Shown one piece after another: positions 14,191 to 23,296 of a stretch of 64,000 nucleotides of DNA (the stretch's first letter is position 1; every line of letters starts with the position of its first letter). The position numbers and the translations under genes were made by a program. The stretch spans positions 62,001 through 126,000 of the forward strand of contig NZ_CAMHSK010000004.1 in the NCBI RefSeq assembly GCF_946187725.1, read 5' to 3'. The notes beneath the pieces were generated by a model, which saw nothing but the letters and a program-made list of their open reading frames with translations, had not been told where the DNA came from and did no database searches. The DNA is from an uncultured Treponema sp. (GTDB lineage: Bacteria > Spirochaetota > Spirochaetia > Treponematales > Treponemataceae).

Positions 14191-16074
14191 ATGAAAAAAA
14201 ATCTAAAATCTTTATTCATAATCTTTGCTTTGAATCTTCTTGTTCTTGGCTCAGTTTTTGCAGAAGGTTATCATGTTTGTGTAGCTTCTTACAAAAGTCT
14301 GAAAAATGCACAGACCATGGTTCATAAACTTGAGACTCAGAGCGTTTCTTCGTTCATCAATGAGAGCAAAGTTAAAAATGAAAGCTACTATCGTGTTCTT
14401 CTTGCGAAAGAATTCAAAAAAATCGAAGATGCACGCCGTTATCGGGATGAAGTAAAAAATTATTCGTTCGTCCGTGAGCTTGGAATGAAAGGATTTTGGG
14501 TATGTAAGGGTGATAAAAATCTTGCACCTAAAACTGAACCTAAGCCTGAGCCGAAAAAGGTCGAAAAACCGAAGCCAGCTCCAAAAAAAGTCGAAGCCCC
14601 AAAGCCGGAACCACTTCCTGAGCCTTTGCCTGAACCGGAGCCAGAGCCGTTGCCAATCACAGAACCGTCTGTAAAAAATGAAATTCCTGTTCCTGAGCCG
14701 GAACCAGAGCCGGAGCCTCCTCTAATCATTGAAGAACCACAGGCTCTTGATAAAAACGAAACTTCTGTTCTTTCTGAAGCAACTCCTTATTCAATTCTCG
14801 TCCGCTCATACAAATATTCTCAGTTCGCAGAAAATGACTGTGACCGTCTCAAAGAACTCGGATTCAATGCTTATATGCTCAACACTTTTGACGACAATTC
14901 ATTCTTTGCGTTCAACATTCATGCTGGAGCGTTTGCCACTAAAGAAGAGGCTGAAGAACTGAAAGCTAAATTCGATGAAGCCGGAATCCTTGATACGAGT
15001 GTTTCTAATTTCCTTGAGATTGAAGAAAAAGTCAAAAAATACGATGAGATTATCGCAAACGAGACAGTTCTTTTTGACAACGGACGCATTGATTTCCCAA
15101 AATCAGCCTCTGAATCAATTGAAAAACTCGTAAATCATTTCCCTGCCAACAGCAATTTCCCGATTCAGGAAATCACGATTCTCGATTATGACAATTATCG
15201 TGCCAGTGCTACTAAGCCGGAACTGCCTCACAAGGTTCTTGCGCTGGTTGAAGATGAAGAGAGCGTTCATTCTGCCATCTTCGGTACATTCCGTGATGAG
15301 CTGTTCAGAAAGGAAGTTTCTCTGTTGCTCGTGAATGCAGAAAATTTCCCTGCTGACGATGCTGTCGGTGATGTTGAGACAATGCAGTTTGATGCAAAAA
15401 ATGGCGTTTTCGACTGCACGCTTTATGAAAATGCTGGTGAGCTGGTGCTTTTCGGTGAAAATCAGGCAGAAAAGGTCTTCATCCGGATTAAATCAAAGGA
15501 TTTTACAAAAGAAGAATTCATCAGCTTCCTTATTGATTCGTTCAATGACACTTCTCTGGTGCTTTATCCTCAGCTCAGACGAACTTTCTTCGTTCTTCCT
15601 GACCAGAATTCTGACAATTCGCGCAATTTCATCTGCTTCAATCTTAAAAAAGTAGATTCTTCGTATGCTTCTGAACGAGGAAATGTTGCATGGGCACTGC
15701 CGATTGTTGGTCATTCGCTCGCAAAAACTTACTTCAATGAAAAAAATTTGCTTCTCTGTCTCGGATTCTATGATTTGGACTATGATTTCAATGCGAAGAA
15801 CATTCATAAGCATTTCGTAGAGGCAAAGATTAGTGCCGAAGTTTCTGGTTCAAATCACTCTATTCCTGTGAAAAGTGCGGAAGGATGGTATCTTTTGAAC
15901 TCAAAGCAGCGTGAAATCTCTTTCTCGACAAAATCTTATGTAATCGCTATTGATACGGCTCCGAACAATGCCTTTACAGAAAGTGATCTGGCAAATTTCG
16001 GTTCAGATTTGAAAGTCTGGTATGAAGGAACAAAAATGCCTTCAAATTCAACTGAAGTGATTGATGCAAAATAA
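14191..16074 (+). CDS. Secreted SPOR-domain protein with proline-rich linker
   Basis: 627 residues from ATG 14191. Signal peptide (LFIIFALNLLVLGSVFAEG), a first SPOR-like domain (about 25-105, YHVCVASYKSLKNAQ), a Pro/Glu/Lys linker with PEPEPE repeats (about 110-190), a second SPOR-like domain (about 205-285, YSILVRSYKYSQFAENDC), then a 330-residue beta-rich region of unknown type. SPOR domains bind denuded peptidoglycan at division sites, so an envelope or cell-division role is likely. GGGGGC before the start serves as SD. The PAP2 gene follows after three bases, suggesting one operon. Confidence 0.75.
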   Translation: MKKNLKSLFIIFALNLLVLGSVFAEGYHVCVASYKSLKNAQTMVHKLETQSVSSFINESKVKNESYYRVLLAKEFKKIEDARRYRDEVKNYSFVRELGMKGFWVCKGDKNLAPKTEPKPEPKKVEKPKPAPKKVEAPKPEPLPEPLPEPEPEPLPITEPSVKNEIPVPEPEPEPEPPLIIEEPQALDKNETSVLSEATPYSILVRSYKYSQFAENDCDRLKELGFNAYMLNTFDDNSFFAFNIHAGAFATKEEAEELKAKFDEAGILDTSVSNFLEIEEKVKKYDEIIANETVLFDNGRIDFPKSASESIEKLVNHFPANSNFPIQEITILDYDNYRASATKPELPHKVLALVEDEESVHSAIFGTFRDELFRKEVSLLLVNAENFPADDAVGDVETMQFDAKNGVFDCTLYENAGELVLFGENQAEKVFIRIKSKDFTKEEFISFLIDSFNDTSLVLYPQLRRTFFVLPDQNSDNSRNFICFNLKKVDSSYASERGNVAWALPIVGHSLAKTYFNEKNLLLCLGFYDLDYDFNAKNIHKHFVEAKISAEVSGSNHSIPVKSAEGWYLLNSKQREISFSTKSYVIAIDTAPNNAFTESDLANFGSDLKVWYEGTKMPSNSTEVIDAK

Positions 16075-16077
16075 GCC

Positions 16078-16929
16078 ATGAAACTGCGTTTTTCTGTTGC
16101 CGCAAGGTTCTTTTCGCTTTTCCTTATGATTCTGCTGATTTTTCCTCTTAGTGCTGAGGAAAAGTCTTCGGAACAGGCCTTCAATTTTTGGGGAAGCGGA
16201 AAGGTTTTCGCACTGAATCCTGTTAAAGACGGGCTTTTGCTTGGTGCGGGAGTTGCGCTTTCAGGTTCGGATTTGATTCTGGATAATGTTCTTGAAGTTA
16301 ACCGTCAAAAATACGATGGAAGGCTTTATGATAAAGACGATGTAAATTCTCTGGACAGGATTTTCATGCACTCGTATTCAAAATCGCGTGACCGTGCCGC
16401 TGATTTGCTTCTTGTTGCCGGCATGGCTAGTCCGTGCGTGCTTGCGGCGACTGAAAAAGAAGAGTGGCTCACTTGCTTCGTGATGTACTCTGAGACGCTT
16501 TTAATTGCAAACGGAATCAAGGAATTGACTAAGCTTGCAGTGAACCGCACAAGGCCGTACATGTATTACGACGCAGATACTTTCCCTGAAGACGATGTTG
16601 ATGACGGTGACTGGGCGAATTCCTTTCCTTCAGGACATTCGACAATGGCGTTTGCGGGAGCGACTTTTGCAAGCTATACTTTCTGTAAATATTTCCCTGA
16701 TTCTGCATGGAAAATCCCTCTGGTGGCGGGAACTTATTCAATGGCGGGCGGTGTTGCAGCCCTTCGTCTTTCGAGCGGAAATCATTTTTTGACCGATGTT
16801 CTCACTGGTGCTGTTATTGGAACTTCTGTAGGTTTTCTGGTCCCGTGGCTTCATACCTTCAATGCCGCACATGATGATTTGAATGTGAGCATCCTTCCAA
16901 ACGGCGTGAGCATCGCCGTCAACTTTTAA
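16078..16929 (+). CDS. PAP2-family membrane phosphatase
   Basis: 283 residues with a signal peptide or first membrane helix at 8-28. The three PAP2 motifs are present: KLAVNRTRP, FPSGHST and RLSSGNHFLTDV (conserved His and Asp). Members dephosphorylate undecaprenyl pyrophosphate or phosphatidic acid. The start is three bases after the SPOR gene. An insertion rich in Asp (EDDVDDGDW) sits between motifs one and two. It converges with the ANTAR gene with only five bases between stops. Confidence 0.85.
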   Translation: MKLRFSVAARFFSLFLMILLIFPLSAEEKSSEQAFNFWGSGKVFALNPVKDGLLLGAGVALSGSDLILDNVLEVNRQKYDGRLYDKDDVNSLDRIFMHSYSKSRDRAADLLLVAGMASPCVLAATEKEEWLTCFVMYSETLLIANGIKELTKLAVNRTRPYMYYDADTFPEDDVDDGDWANSFPSGHSTMAFAGATFASYTFCKYFPDSAWKIPLVAGTYSMAGGVAALRLSSGNHFLTDVLTGAVIGTSVGFLVPWLHTFNAAHDDLNVSILPNGVSIAVNF

Positions 16930-16934
16930 ACCTT

Positions 16935-17501
16935 TTAGCTTAATGTCTTGATTATAATTTCTGCGACGGCGGTCTTTTTTGAGCCTGTGTCCATCGCTTC
17001 TTTTTCGATGTAGCGGTGGGCTTCCTGCTCTGTCATTGATTTATTCTGCATCAAGAGCATTTTTGCCCTGTTTACAAGCCTGATTTCTTCCATCTTTTGT
17101 TTGAGCTGAGTGGCCTTGCTCGAAAGAACCTGCACTTTATATTGTACGGCGATTGCGACTTTAATCATGTTGTAAAAATAGAACTGATCGAACGGACTTG
17201 TGAGCGTAAGGATTCCGTAAGGCTCGACTTTGTAGCTGATTTGATCAAAATGCTGCGCGGGTGCGAGAAGCAGGATTGTTGAAAGACTGTCCGAAATATC
17301 AATCGCGAAATCCGTGCCTTCACCGTCGGCAAAATCTACCAGAATAATATTGAAATTCATCTCGCCGCATTTTCGCCTAGCTTCATTGAAGTCGGAGCAC
17401 TGTGAAAGCTCAAACACCGGCGGAATCAGCATTGCACTTACTAGAGAAGAAATCTTTGTGTCTTTTGTCACAACAAGGACAGAATATGTGTCAGATGTCA
17501 T
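16935..17501 (-). CDS. ANTAR-domain RNA-binding antiterminator with degenerate receiver
   Basis: 188 residues. Residues 1-120 look like a receiver fold that has lost parts of its phosphorylation site: the N-terminal acidic pair reads VVTKDTK and the switch Lys is not evident, though ILVDF keeps one Asp. After a coiled coil (SSKATQLKQKMEEI) comes the C-terminal three-helix ANTAR domain: RLVNRAKMLLMQNKSMTEQE, then AHRYIEKEAM and KKTAVAEIIIKTL. ANTAR proteins (AmiR, NasR, EutV) bind hexaloop hairpins in leader RNAs and prevent termination. The gene is 42 bp downstream of glnA on the same strand, like clostridial glnA-nitR. The glnA and gdhA leaders here are the obvious targets. Confidence 0.85.
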   Translation of the reverse strand: MTSDTYSVLVVTKDTKISSLVSAMLIPPVFELSQCSDFNEARRKCGEMNFNIILVDFADGEGTDFAIDISDSLSTILLLAPAQHFDQISYKVEPYGILTLTSPFDQFYFYNMIKVAIAVQYKVQVLSSKATQLKQKMEEIRLVNRAKMLLMQNKSMTEQEAHRYIEKEAMDTGSKKTAVAEIIIKTLS

Positions 17502-17543
17502 AGTTCTATCGTCGGCGCCGTTGCCTGTGGAAGCAATGACGGT

Positions 17544-18716
17544 TTAGCCCAAAATCTCCCCGATGAATTCGCTTTTCTCCGCAATGTATTTTGCCTCATC
17601 CAGTGTGTCTGGAATAGGCTTGTAACCGCTATTTTTTGCAACCTGCGGGTCAAACAGATTCAAATCGCTTGGTTCGCATGGTTTCAGGTTGTTTTTGATT
17701 CCGTCGATTGCTGCGTGAATCAAAAGTGTGAATGCGATGTACGGGTTGCAGCCTGAATCTGACGAACGGATTTCAATTCGGGCCTTTTCTTTGCTTACAG
17801 GAACTCTCAAAAGGGCAGAGCGGTTTGCCTTGCCCCAGCAGATGTATTTTGGAGCCTTTGCCTCGCCCAGTCGGTTGTATGAATTTTCTGTGGGATTGAG
17901 GTAATAGGTTATTTCTTCGATGTGTTTGAGGATTCCTGCAAGGATATTTTCATTTTTGCTGCTATCAGAGCATGAAATGTTGATGTGCATTCCGCTGCCA
18001 GGTTTTTCCTGAATCGGTTTTGGAGAAAAATCTGCGTAAAGACCGCTTTCTGCCGCCTTTGTGCGTACAATCCACTTGAAAGTTGAGGCATTGTCTGCTG
18101 CGGTGAGCGGGTCTGAATAGCGGAAATCAACTTCGTTCTGGCCTGGGCCTTCTTCGTGATGGCTTGCTTCCGGCGTGATTCCCATTTGTTCGAGCGTGAA
18201 GCAAATGTTTCGACGGATATTTTCACCTTTGTCTTCCGGGGCAATGTCCATGTAGCCTGCGTTGTCGAATGGTATTTTTGTTGCTTCGCCGTTTTCGTTC
18301 AGTTTGAAGAGATAGAATTCAAATTCTGTACCGAATTGCAGGTCAACTCCGCACTCTGCTTTGATTTTTGCAGTTGCTGTTTTGAGAAGATGACGGCAAT
18401 CTTTTTTGTAAGGCGTGCCGTCCGGGTTTTTGATGTCGCAGAACAGACGGATTACCTTGCCTGCACTCGGTCGCCACGGCAGCACGGAGAGAGTTGAAGC
18501 ATCCGGGTAGAGGAATAAATCAGCCTTATTCGGTTCTTCAAAATCAGGTATTGCAGAAGCGTCAAATGCGATTCCATTTTCAAAGGCGCGTGGAAGTTCG
18601 CTTGCCATAATCGTAGCGTTTTTCTGTTTGCCTGAAAGATCAAAGTAAGCAAGACGGACGAATTTAACATCTTCCTCTTTTACATAATCCAAAACTTCTT
18701 CTTCTGTATACAACAT
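17544..18716 (-). CDS. glnA: Glutamine synthetase (short type I-like)
   Basis: 390 residues; most type I enzymes are 440-470. Signatures present: FGTEFEFYLF (metal Glu), EEGPGQNEVDFRY (HHEEGPGQNE motif), KPGSGMHINIS (ATP-binding loop) and IEIRSSDSGCNPYIAFT near the end. It makes glutamine from glutamate and ammonia with ATP. The C-terminal part is shorter than usual. It heads an operon with the ANTAR gene and is preceded by a leader containing a promoter-proximal terminator, so expression should depend on antitermination. Confidence 0.93.
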   Translation of the reverse strand: MLYTEEEVLDYVKEEDVKFVRLAYFDLSGKQKNATIMASELPRAFENGIAFDASAIPDFEEPNKADLFLYPDASTLSVLPWRPSAGKVIRLFCDIKNPDGTPYKKDCRHLLKTATAKIKAECGVDLQFGTEFEFYLFKLNENGEATKIPFDNAGYMDIAPEDKGENIRRNICFTLEQMGITPEASHHEEGPGQNEVDFRYSDPLTAADNASTFKWIVRTKAAESGLYADFSPKPIQEKPGSGMHINISCSDSSKNENILAGILKHIEEITYYLNPTENSYNRLGEAKAPKYICWGKANRSALLRVPVSKEKARIEIRSSDSGCNPYIAFTLLIHAAIDGIKNNLKPCEPSDLNLFDPQVAKNSGYKPIPDTLDEAKYIAEKSEFIGEILG

Positions 18717-18728
18717 AATTTCTCCATG

Positions 18729-18829
18729 AAAAAAGGTCGTAGATTTTTTGCCGAAAGACAGATTCAGCTGAAAACCTACGACCTCTTTGCCGTTGGAGTT
18801 ATATTAGCTGATTTGAAGAGTTTTTGCAA
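18729..18829 (-). promoter_or_regulatory. glnA promoter and attenuator leader with AAAGAG hexaloop
   Basis: On the minus strand: -35 TTGCAA (18829-18824), 17-base spacer, -10 TAATAT (18806-18801), start near 18794. The RNA begins with hairpin ACGGC-AAAGAG-GTCGT (18793-18778). The GGTCGT on its 3' side is also in the 5' arm of a 14-bp terminator stem (18784-18771 with 18747-18734) followed by six U. The two structures exclude each other. A second inner stem GCTGA / TCGGC lies in the terminator loop. The loop has A at position 1 and G at position 4, as in ANTAR targets. Confidence 0.72.
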
Positions 18830-18934
18830 CATGATGAATGTGATGTGACGCACACTAATACCGATAGCTCTTCAATGTCAGTTTATTCTAAAATCCGTGT
18901 TGATTAATTTTGTGCGGCATCTGCTATAATTTCA

Positions 18935-18943
18935 TGAAAATCA
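18935..18943 (+). promoter_or_regulatory. Extended -10 promoter of the RpiB-family gene
   Basis: TGC-TATAAT, an extended -10 box, lies about 45 bases before the ATG at 18981. AAGGAG at 18969-18974 is the SD. Confidence 0.6.
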
Positions 18944-18980
18944 ATACCGTTAACGCGGAATCTATTCAAGGAGAATCTTT

Positions 18981-19613
18981 ATGAAAATCGCTCTTATTAA
19001 TGAAAATTCGCAGGCTGCAAAAAATGCTGTTATTTACAATGCTCTTAAAAAAGTCGCTGATGCACATGGATTTGAAGTCGTAAACTACGGAATGTACTCA
19101 GCTGACTCGCCATCGCTCACTTATGTTCAGAACGGAATTCTTGCCGCAACACTTTTGAATTCAAAGGCAGTTGATTATGTAATTACAGGCTGCGGAACTG
19201 GTGAAGGTGCCATGCTTGCGCTCAACAGTTTCCCTGGCGTTATCTGCGGTCATGTCGCAACACCGCTCGATGCTTACACTTTCGCTCAAATTAACGACGG
19301 AAACGCAATTTCTATTCCATTCGCTCTCGGTTTCGGCTGGGGCGGAGATTTGAATCTCGAATACATCTTTGAAAAGCTTTTCTGTGAGCCAAGCGGTCAG
19401 GGCTATCCTCGCGAACGAGCTGAACCAGAGCAGCGCAACAAAAAGATTCTTGACGGCGTTCGTGAAATCGCGTTCAAACCGTTCGTTGATATTCTTGAAG
19501 GATTGGACAAAGATTTGGTAAAAGGCGCATTCGCAGGAGAAAAATTCAGCGAGTTGTTCTTCAAAGACTGCAAAGACGAAAAAATCGCCGCCGCAGTCAA
19601 GAAGTTAATGTAA
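18981..19613 (+). CDS. RpiB/LacA/LacB-family sugar-phosphate isomerase
   Basis: 210 residues. Recognised by the N-terminal IALINENSQAAKN, VDYVITGCGTGEGAMLALN (the family CGTGxG active-site loop with Cys) and GFGWGGDLNLEYIF. True RpiB proteins are about 150 residues; the 60-residue C-terminal extension marks a subfamily common in pectin- and sugar-degrading anaerobes. It would interconvert phosphorylated aldose and ketose. With several pectin genes nearby a role in hexuronate-derived sugars is possible, but the substrate is not readable. It converges with the permease gene with three bases between them. Confidence 0.75.
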   Translation: MKIALINENSQAAKNAVIYNALKKVADAHGFEVVNYGMYSADSPSLTYVQNGILAATLLNSKAVDYVITGCGTGEGAMLALNSFPGVICGHVATPLDAYTFAQINDGNAISIPFALGFGWGGDLNLEYIFEKLFCEPSGQGYPRERAEPEQRNKKILDGVREIAFKPFVDILEGLDKDLVKGAFAGEKFSELFFKDCKDEKIAAAVKKLM

Positions 19614-19616
19614 TAA

Positions 19617-20762
19617 TTACAGATAGTAATTTATCAAAAGCAGCTGTGGAATCACGACCACGGCAAAAAATGCGAGGCTTATCCAGGTGAAGGTTTTGAT
19701 GAAAGAGAGAGACTTTCCTGGATATTCCCTTGCGTACAGTCGTAAATTTATGACGCTGGCAAGGCTTCCGATTAGAGAGCAAAGACCTGCGCTGTCGAGA
19801 CCATAAAGCAGTGCGCGAAGATTCGTTGAAAACGGATACAATACAATGCTTGCCGGAACATTTGAAATCACCTGACTGAGCAGAATGCTCCATATATATT
19901 CATGCCCGGCGACAGATTTTGCAAGGAACTGTGAAATCGCGGGGTGACGGCAAATCGAAGACGAAAAAGTGAAAAAGCACAAAAAAGTGAGCAAAAGAAC
20001 ATAATCCGTTTTGATGAGGATTTTTCGGTCACCAATCAGAACGGTGAGTGCCACAATTGCAAGCACAACCGGATAATATGCCGTGCGGGTGACGATTGAG
20101 GCGACGACAAGCACGAACAGAAGTTCATACATGATTTTGCGACCCGGATGACCGCTGACAGTTTCGTTGCGGACAAGATTCGTGATTTTCTGTTTAGACT
20201 TTCCCCAGAACAAAATAAAAATGAATATACATAGAAGAAAAGCGCTAAAAATCCACAATGGAAGCATCATCTTGATAAAATCAGGGGTGGAGATTCCGCT
20301 TTTTGCGTATAAGAAAAGATTTTGCGGACTTCCAAACGGCATCAAAAGCGAGCCGCGGATTGCCGCAATGTTTTCAAAAGTAAGAACCGGCAGAATGTAT
20401 TTTTCCTGATTACAAGCCCTGAACAGAATGATTGTGAGCGGAACAAAAATAATCAGCGAGACATCATTTGTGACGAACATTGATGAAAAAAACACGCAGA
20501 AAACAAAAAAGACGCTAAGATTTTTAAGCGAAGAAAGTTTTTCTGTCTTTTTAAGAAGCGGTTCAAAAATATTCTCGCTCTTGAATCCTTCCAGAACCGT
20601 AAGAAGCATGAACAGTGTGGCAAGCGTGCGCCAGTTTATGTCATGAAGCAAGGCTGCTGACGGCGGAGTGATGAAAAGTGAAATTACAGCTGCCAGCAGT
20701 GAAACTGAAAGCATGACTTCCTTTTTGAAGATTTCTTTGATTTTAATTGCGAAGTTCTGCAT
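19617..20762 (-). CDS. ArsB/NhaD/CitMHS-type anion permease
   Basis: 381 residues with about ten hydrophobic helices. SSMFVTNDVSLIIFVPLTI matches the TND signature of the ion-transporter superfamily, and MPFGSPQNLFLY the glycine-proline hairpin loop of the first half. It probably moves an inorganic or dicarboxylate anion, or exchanges Na+/H+. The half-length second repeat (ISNVPASIVLYPFST) is present, so the protein looks complete. TATCAT lies seven bases before the ATG. Substrate unknown. Confidence 0.72.
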   Translation of the reverse strand: MQNFAIKIKEIFKKEVMLSVSLLAAVISLFITPPSAALLHDINWRTLATLFMLLTVLEGFKSENIFEPLLKKTEKLSSLKNLSVFFVFCVFFSSMFVTNDVSLIIFVPLTIILFRACNQEKYILPVLTFENIAAIRGSLLMPFGSPQNLFLYAKSGISTPDFIKMMLPLWIFSAFLLCIFIFILFWGKSKQKITNLVRNETVSGHPGRKIMYELLFVLVVASIVTRTAYYPVVLAIVALTVLIGDRKILIKTDYVLLLTFLCFFTFSSSICRHPAISQFLAKSVAGHEYIWSILLSQVISNVPASIVLYPFSTNLRALLYGLDSAGLCSLIGSLASVINLRLYAREYPGKSLSFIKTFTWISLAFFAVVVIPQLLLINYYL

Positions 20763-20832
20763 ATTCTGAATGATAGCAAAAAATCACCGTTTTGTACTAT
20801 AATTAGACTTGAAGGTGGAGAAAACCGTTTTT

Positions 20833-21834
20833 ATGAAAGAAAAAGCCCCACGCAATCGAACGCTCACAGTTGAAGAATCCGAAATTCCTGAGCTTAAAAA
20901 AAATCTTCTTACTTATGAAGGCTTATCTTCGCTTCGTGCTGATTCAGAATCGGGCGTTCCCATCGGGCAAATCCTTGACAAGACAATTAATGCCGACATC
21001 TTACAGGCACTTCCGCTTTTGCCGGACGGGTTTGCGGATTTAATCATAATCGATCCGCCGTACAATCTTACCAAGAATTTTCATGGAAATGTGTTTAATG
21101 CGCGTTCAGAAGAATCTTATGATGAGTATCTTGCCACATGGTTTCCGCTCGTGTGCAAAAAATTGAGCAAATCGGGGTCGCTTTACATCTGCGGTGACTG
21201 GAAATGCACTTCTTCATTGCAGCGTGCTGTCGAAAAGGAACTTTGCGTGCTCAACCGAATTACATGGCAACGAGAGAAGGGCAGGGGCGCAAAATCAAAC
21301 TGGAAGAATTCAATGGAAGATATCTGGTTTGCTGTCAAAAATCCTGATGATTATTATTTTGATGTTGAGGCTGTCAAAATGAAGCGAAAGGTCATCGCAC
21401 CGTACAAACTTGACGGCGTTCCTAAAGACTGGGAAGAAAGTGAAGAGGGCAATTTCCGTCTGACATATCCGGGGAACTTCTGGGATGACATTTCAATTCC
21501 CTTCTGGTCAATGCCAGAAAACACCGACCATCCGACTCAAAAATCTGAAAAACTGTATGCAAAACTGATTCTGGCCAGTTCCAAACCAGGCGATGTCGTT
21601 TTTGACCCTTTTTTGGGGAGTGGTACTGCAAGCGTTGTTGCAAAAAAACTCGGCCGGCATTTTGTGGGTGTGGAACAAAACGAAGAATATTGTCTTTGGG
21701 CCGAAAAACGCCTTGCAAGAGCCGAATCTGACAAATCAATACAAGGCTACAGCGACGGTGTTTTTTGGGAGAGAAATTCACTTTCTGAGCAGAAAAAGTC
21801 AAATCCTAAAAATTCTCCTGCCGATGCATGCTGA
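20833..21834 (+). CDS. Orphan beta-class DNA adenine methyltransferase
   Basis: 333 residues from ATG 20833. Motif IV IIIDPPYNLTKNFHG precedes motif I VVFDPFLGSGTASVVA, the order of beta-class N6-adenine (or N4-cytosine) methyltransferases such as HinfI and MboII enzymes. No restriction gene is next to it, so it may be a solitary regulatory methylase. TATAAT at 20798-20803 puts the transcript start near 20810; a TTG at 20809 in frame would be leaderless, but the ATG with upstream GGTGGAG is preferred. Target site unknown. Confidence 0.82.
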   Translation: MKEKAPRNRTLTVEESEIPELKKNLLTYEGLSSLRADSESGVPIGQILDKTINADILQALPLLPDGFADLIIIDPPYNLTKNFHGNVFNARSEESYDEYLATWFPLVCKKLSKSGSLYICGDWKCTSSLQRAVEKELCVLNRITWQREKGRGAKSNWKNSMEDIWFAVKNPDDYYFDVEAVKMKRKVIAPYKLDGVPKDWEESEEGNFRLTYPGNFWDDISIPFWSMPENTDHPTQKSEKLYAKLILASSKPGDVVFDPFLGSGTASVVAKKLGRHFVGVEQNEEYCLWAEKRLARAESDKSIQGYSDGVFWERNSLSEQKKSNPKNSPADAC

Positions 21835-21925
21835 GTCTTTTTTCTTAATATTTCCTTTGATTTCCGGCTTTTCCGTGGTACAATTGATTATTATTTAAAA
21901 ATAATTTGCCACAGGGGAACTTTTA

Positions 21926-23296
21926 ATGAAGCATAAAATTTTTACGGCGGTGTTACTCATTGCTATAGGCACGACTTTTTCTATTCTTAGGCCGTCTATT
22001 TTCTACAATGCACAGAACGATGCTTCAAAAAATCAGCTGATTGCCAGTCACATTTATGATTCTATAAGCAAATGCGTTGGGGTGCCTTTTACGATTACCC
22101 GAACGATGGCGACAGACCGTTTTCTTTATAAAGCACTCAAAGATGAAGAAAAATACGATGAAGGCGAAATTGCCGAACTGATGACAGAATATCTTTCTTC
22201 TATTAGAAATAAGTTTGGTTACATTGCCACATTTGTAATTTCAGACAAAACGAAGCGCTATTACACGCCGAGAGGAATATCAAAAATCGTTGATCCAAAA
22301 GAAGCTCCTTATGACATCTGGTACAAGCTTTTTGTTGATTCTGGAAAAGATTTGGCCTTGGATACTGACCGCGATCAGGTTAATGATTACAGGTGGACGG
22401 TTTTCATCAATGCGCGTATTACTGATTCTGACGGAAAGCTTCTTGGTGTCTGCGGAATCGGGGTGTTTATGGATGAGCTTCAGGATTTGATTTTCCGCTA
22501 TGAAACTGAATATGGCCTAAAAATCAATCTTGTTGACCATGAAGGTCTTGTTCAGGTTGATACTGATTCTACTAATATTGAAAATGCTTTCATTTCTGAG
22601 GCAATCGGGGATAAGGCTGGTCCTGATTCTTTTGTTTATTCCGAAAAACGCATCGGTGGTTTCAGATTTACGCGTTACATGCCGGATTTGGAATGGTATC
22701 TTGTCATTCAGGGATATCCGCTGCAGTCAGAAAGCATAAAAAAAGAAATTCTCGTTGCTTTAATCTATTTTTTCCTCTTCGCCTTGCTTTTGATTACAAT
22801 TTGCAAACGCAAAAAGAAAGCACCGCATAATTTCATAAAAAATTCCCTTCCGGAAGATTTTCTTACTGGTCTTCCAAATCGAAATTATCTGCGTGATTCT
22901 TACGGTGAATTGGGAATTTTCAATACGACACGCTACAAATCACTCATCATGTTTGACATTGACAGGTTTAAGGTAATCAATGATACTCGTGGCGAGGGCG
23001 ATGCCATTATTCTTGCGGTTGTTGAACGGGCCAAAAAAACAATCGGTGATGAAGGAATTTTGTTCCGTTGGAGCGGTGACGAATTTGTGGCTTTCTTTGA
23101 GGCGGATGTTCAGGAGGCTGAAAAGCGTTTCAATGAATTTTGTAAATCTGTAAGTGAGAGTTTGGATGTGACGGTTTCTGTTGGAATTGTCACGGTTGAT
23201 TTATCGGAGAGCATAAAAACAAATTATCATCGGGCCGTCCAAATGTGTTATGTGGTCAAAGAAAACGGCGGAAACGGTGTAAAGGTACGAGTATGA
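21926..23296 (+). CDS. Membrane diguanylate cyclase with SGDEF active site
   Basis: 456 residues. N-terminal helix, Cache sensor (about 30-265), helix (about 270-292), GGDEF domain. The signature reads RWSGDEFVAFFE, with Ser in place of the first Gly; such variants are often still active. It shares domain order and C-terminus (KTNYHRAV, GGNGVKV) with the protein at 7500-8861. No RxxD inhibitory site is seen. Its TGA overlaps the ATG of the hybrid kinase, so cyclase, kinase and response regulator form one operon. Confidence 0.86.
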   Translation: MKHKIFTAVLLIAIGTTFSILRPSIFYNAQNDASKNQLIASHIYDSISKCVGVPFTITRTMATDRFLYKALKDEEKYDEGEIAELMTEYLSSIRNKFGYIATFVISDKTKRYYTPRGISKIVDPKEAPYDIWYKLFVDSGKDLALDTDRDQVNDYRWTVFINARITDSDGKLLGVCGIGVFMDELQDLIFRYETEYGLKINLVDHEGLVQVDTDSTNIENAFISEAIGDKAGPDSFVYSEKRIGGFRFTRYMPDLEWYLVIQGYPLQSESIKKEILVALIYFFLFALLLITICKRKKKAPHNFIKNSLPEDFLTGLPNRNYLRDSYGELGIFNTTRYKSLIMFDIDRFKVINDTRGEGDAIILAVVERAKKTIGDEGILFRWSGDEFVAFFEADVQEAEKRFNEFCKSVSESLDVTVSVGIVTVDLSESIKTNYHRAVQMCYVVKENGGNGVKVRV

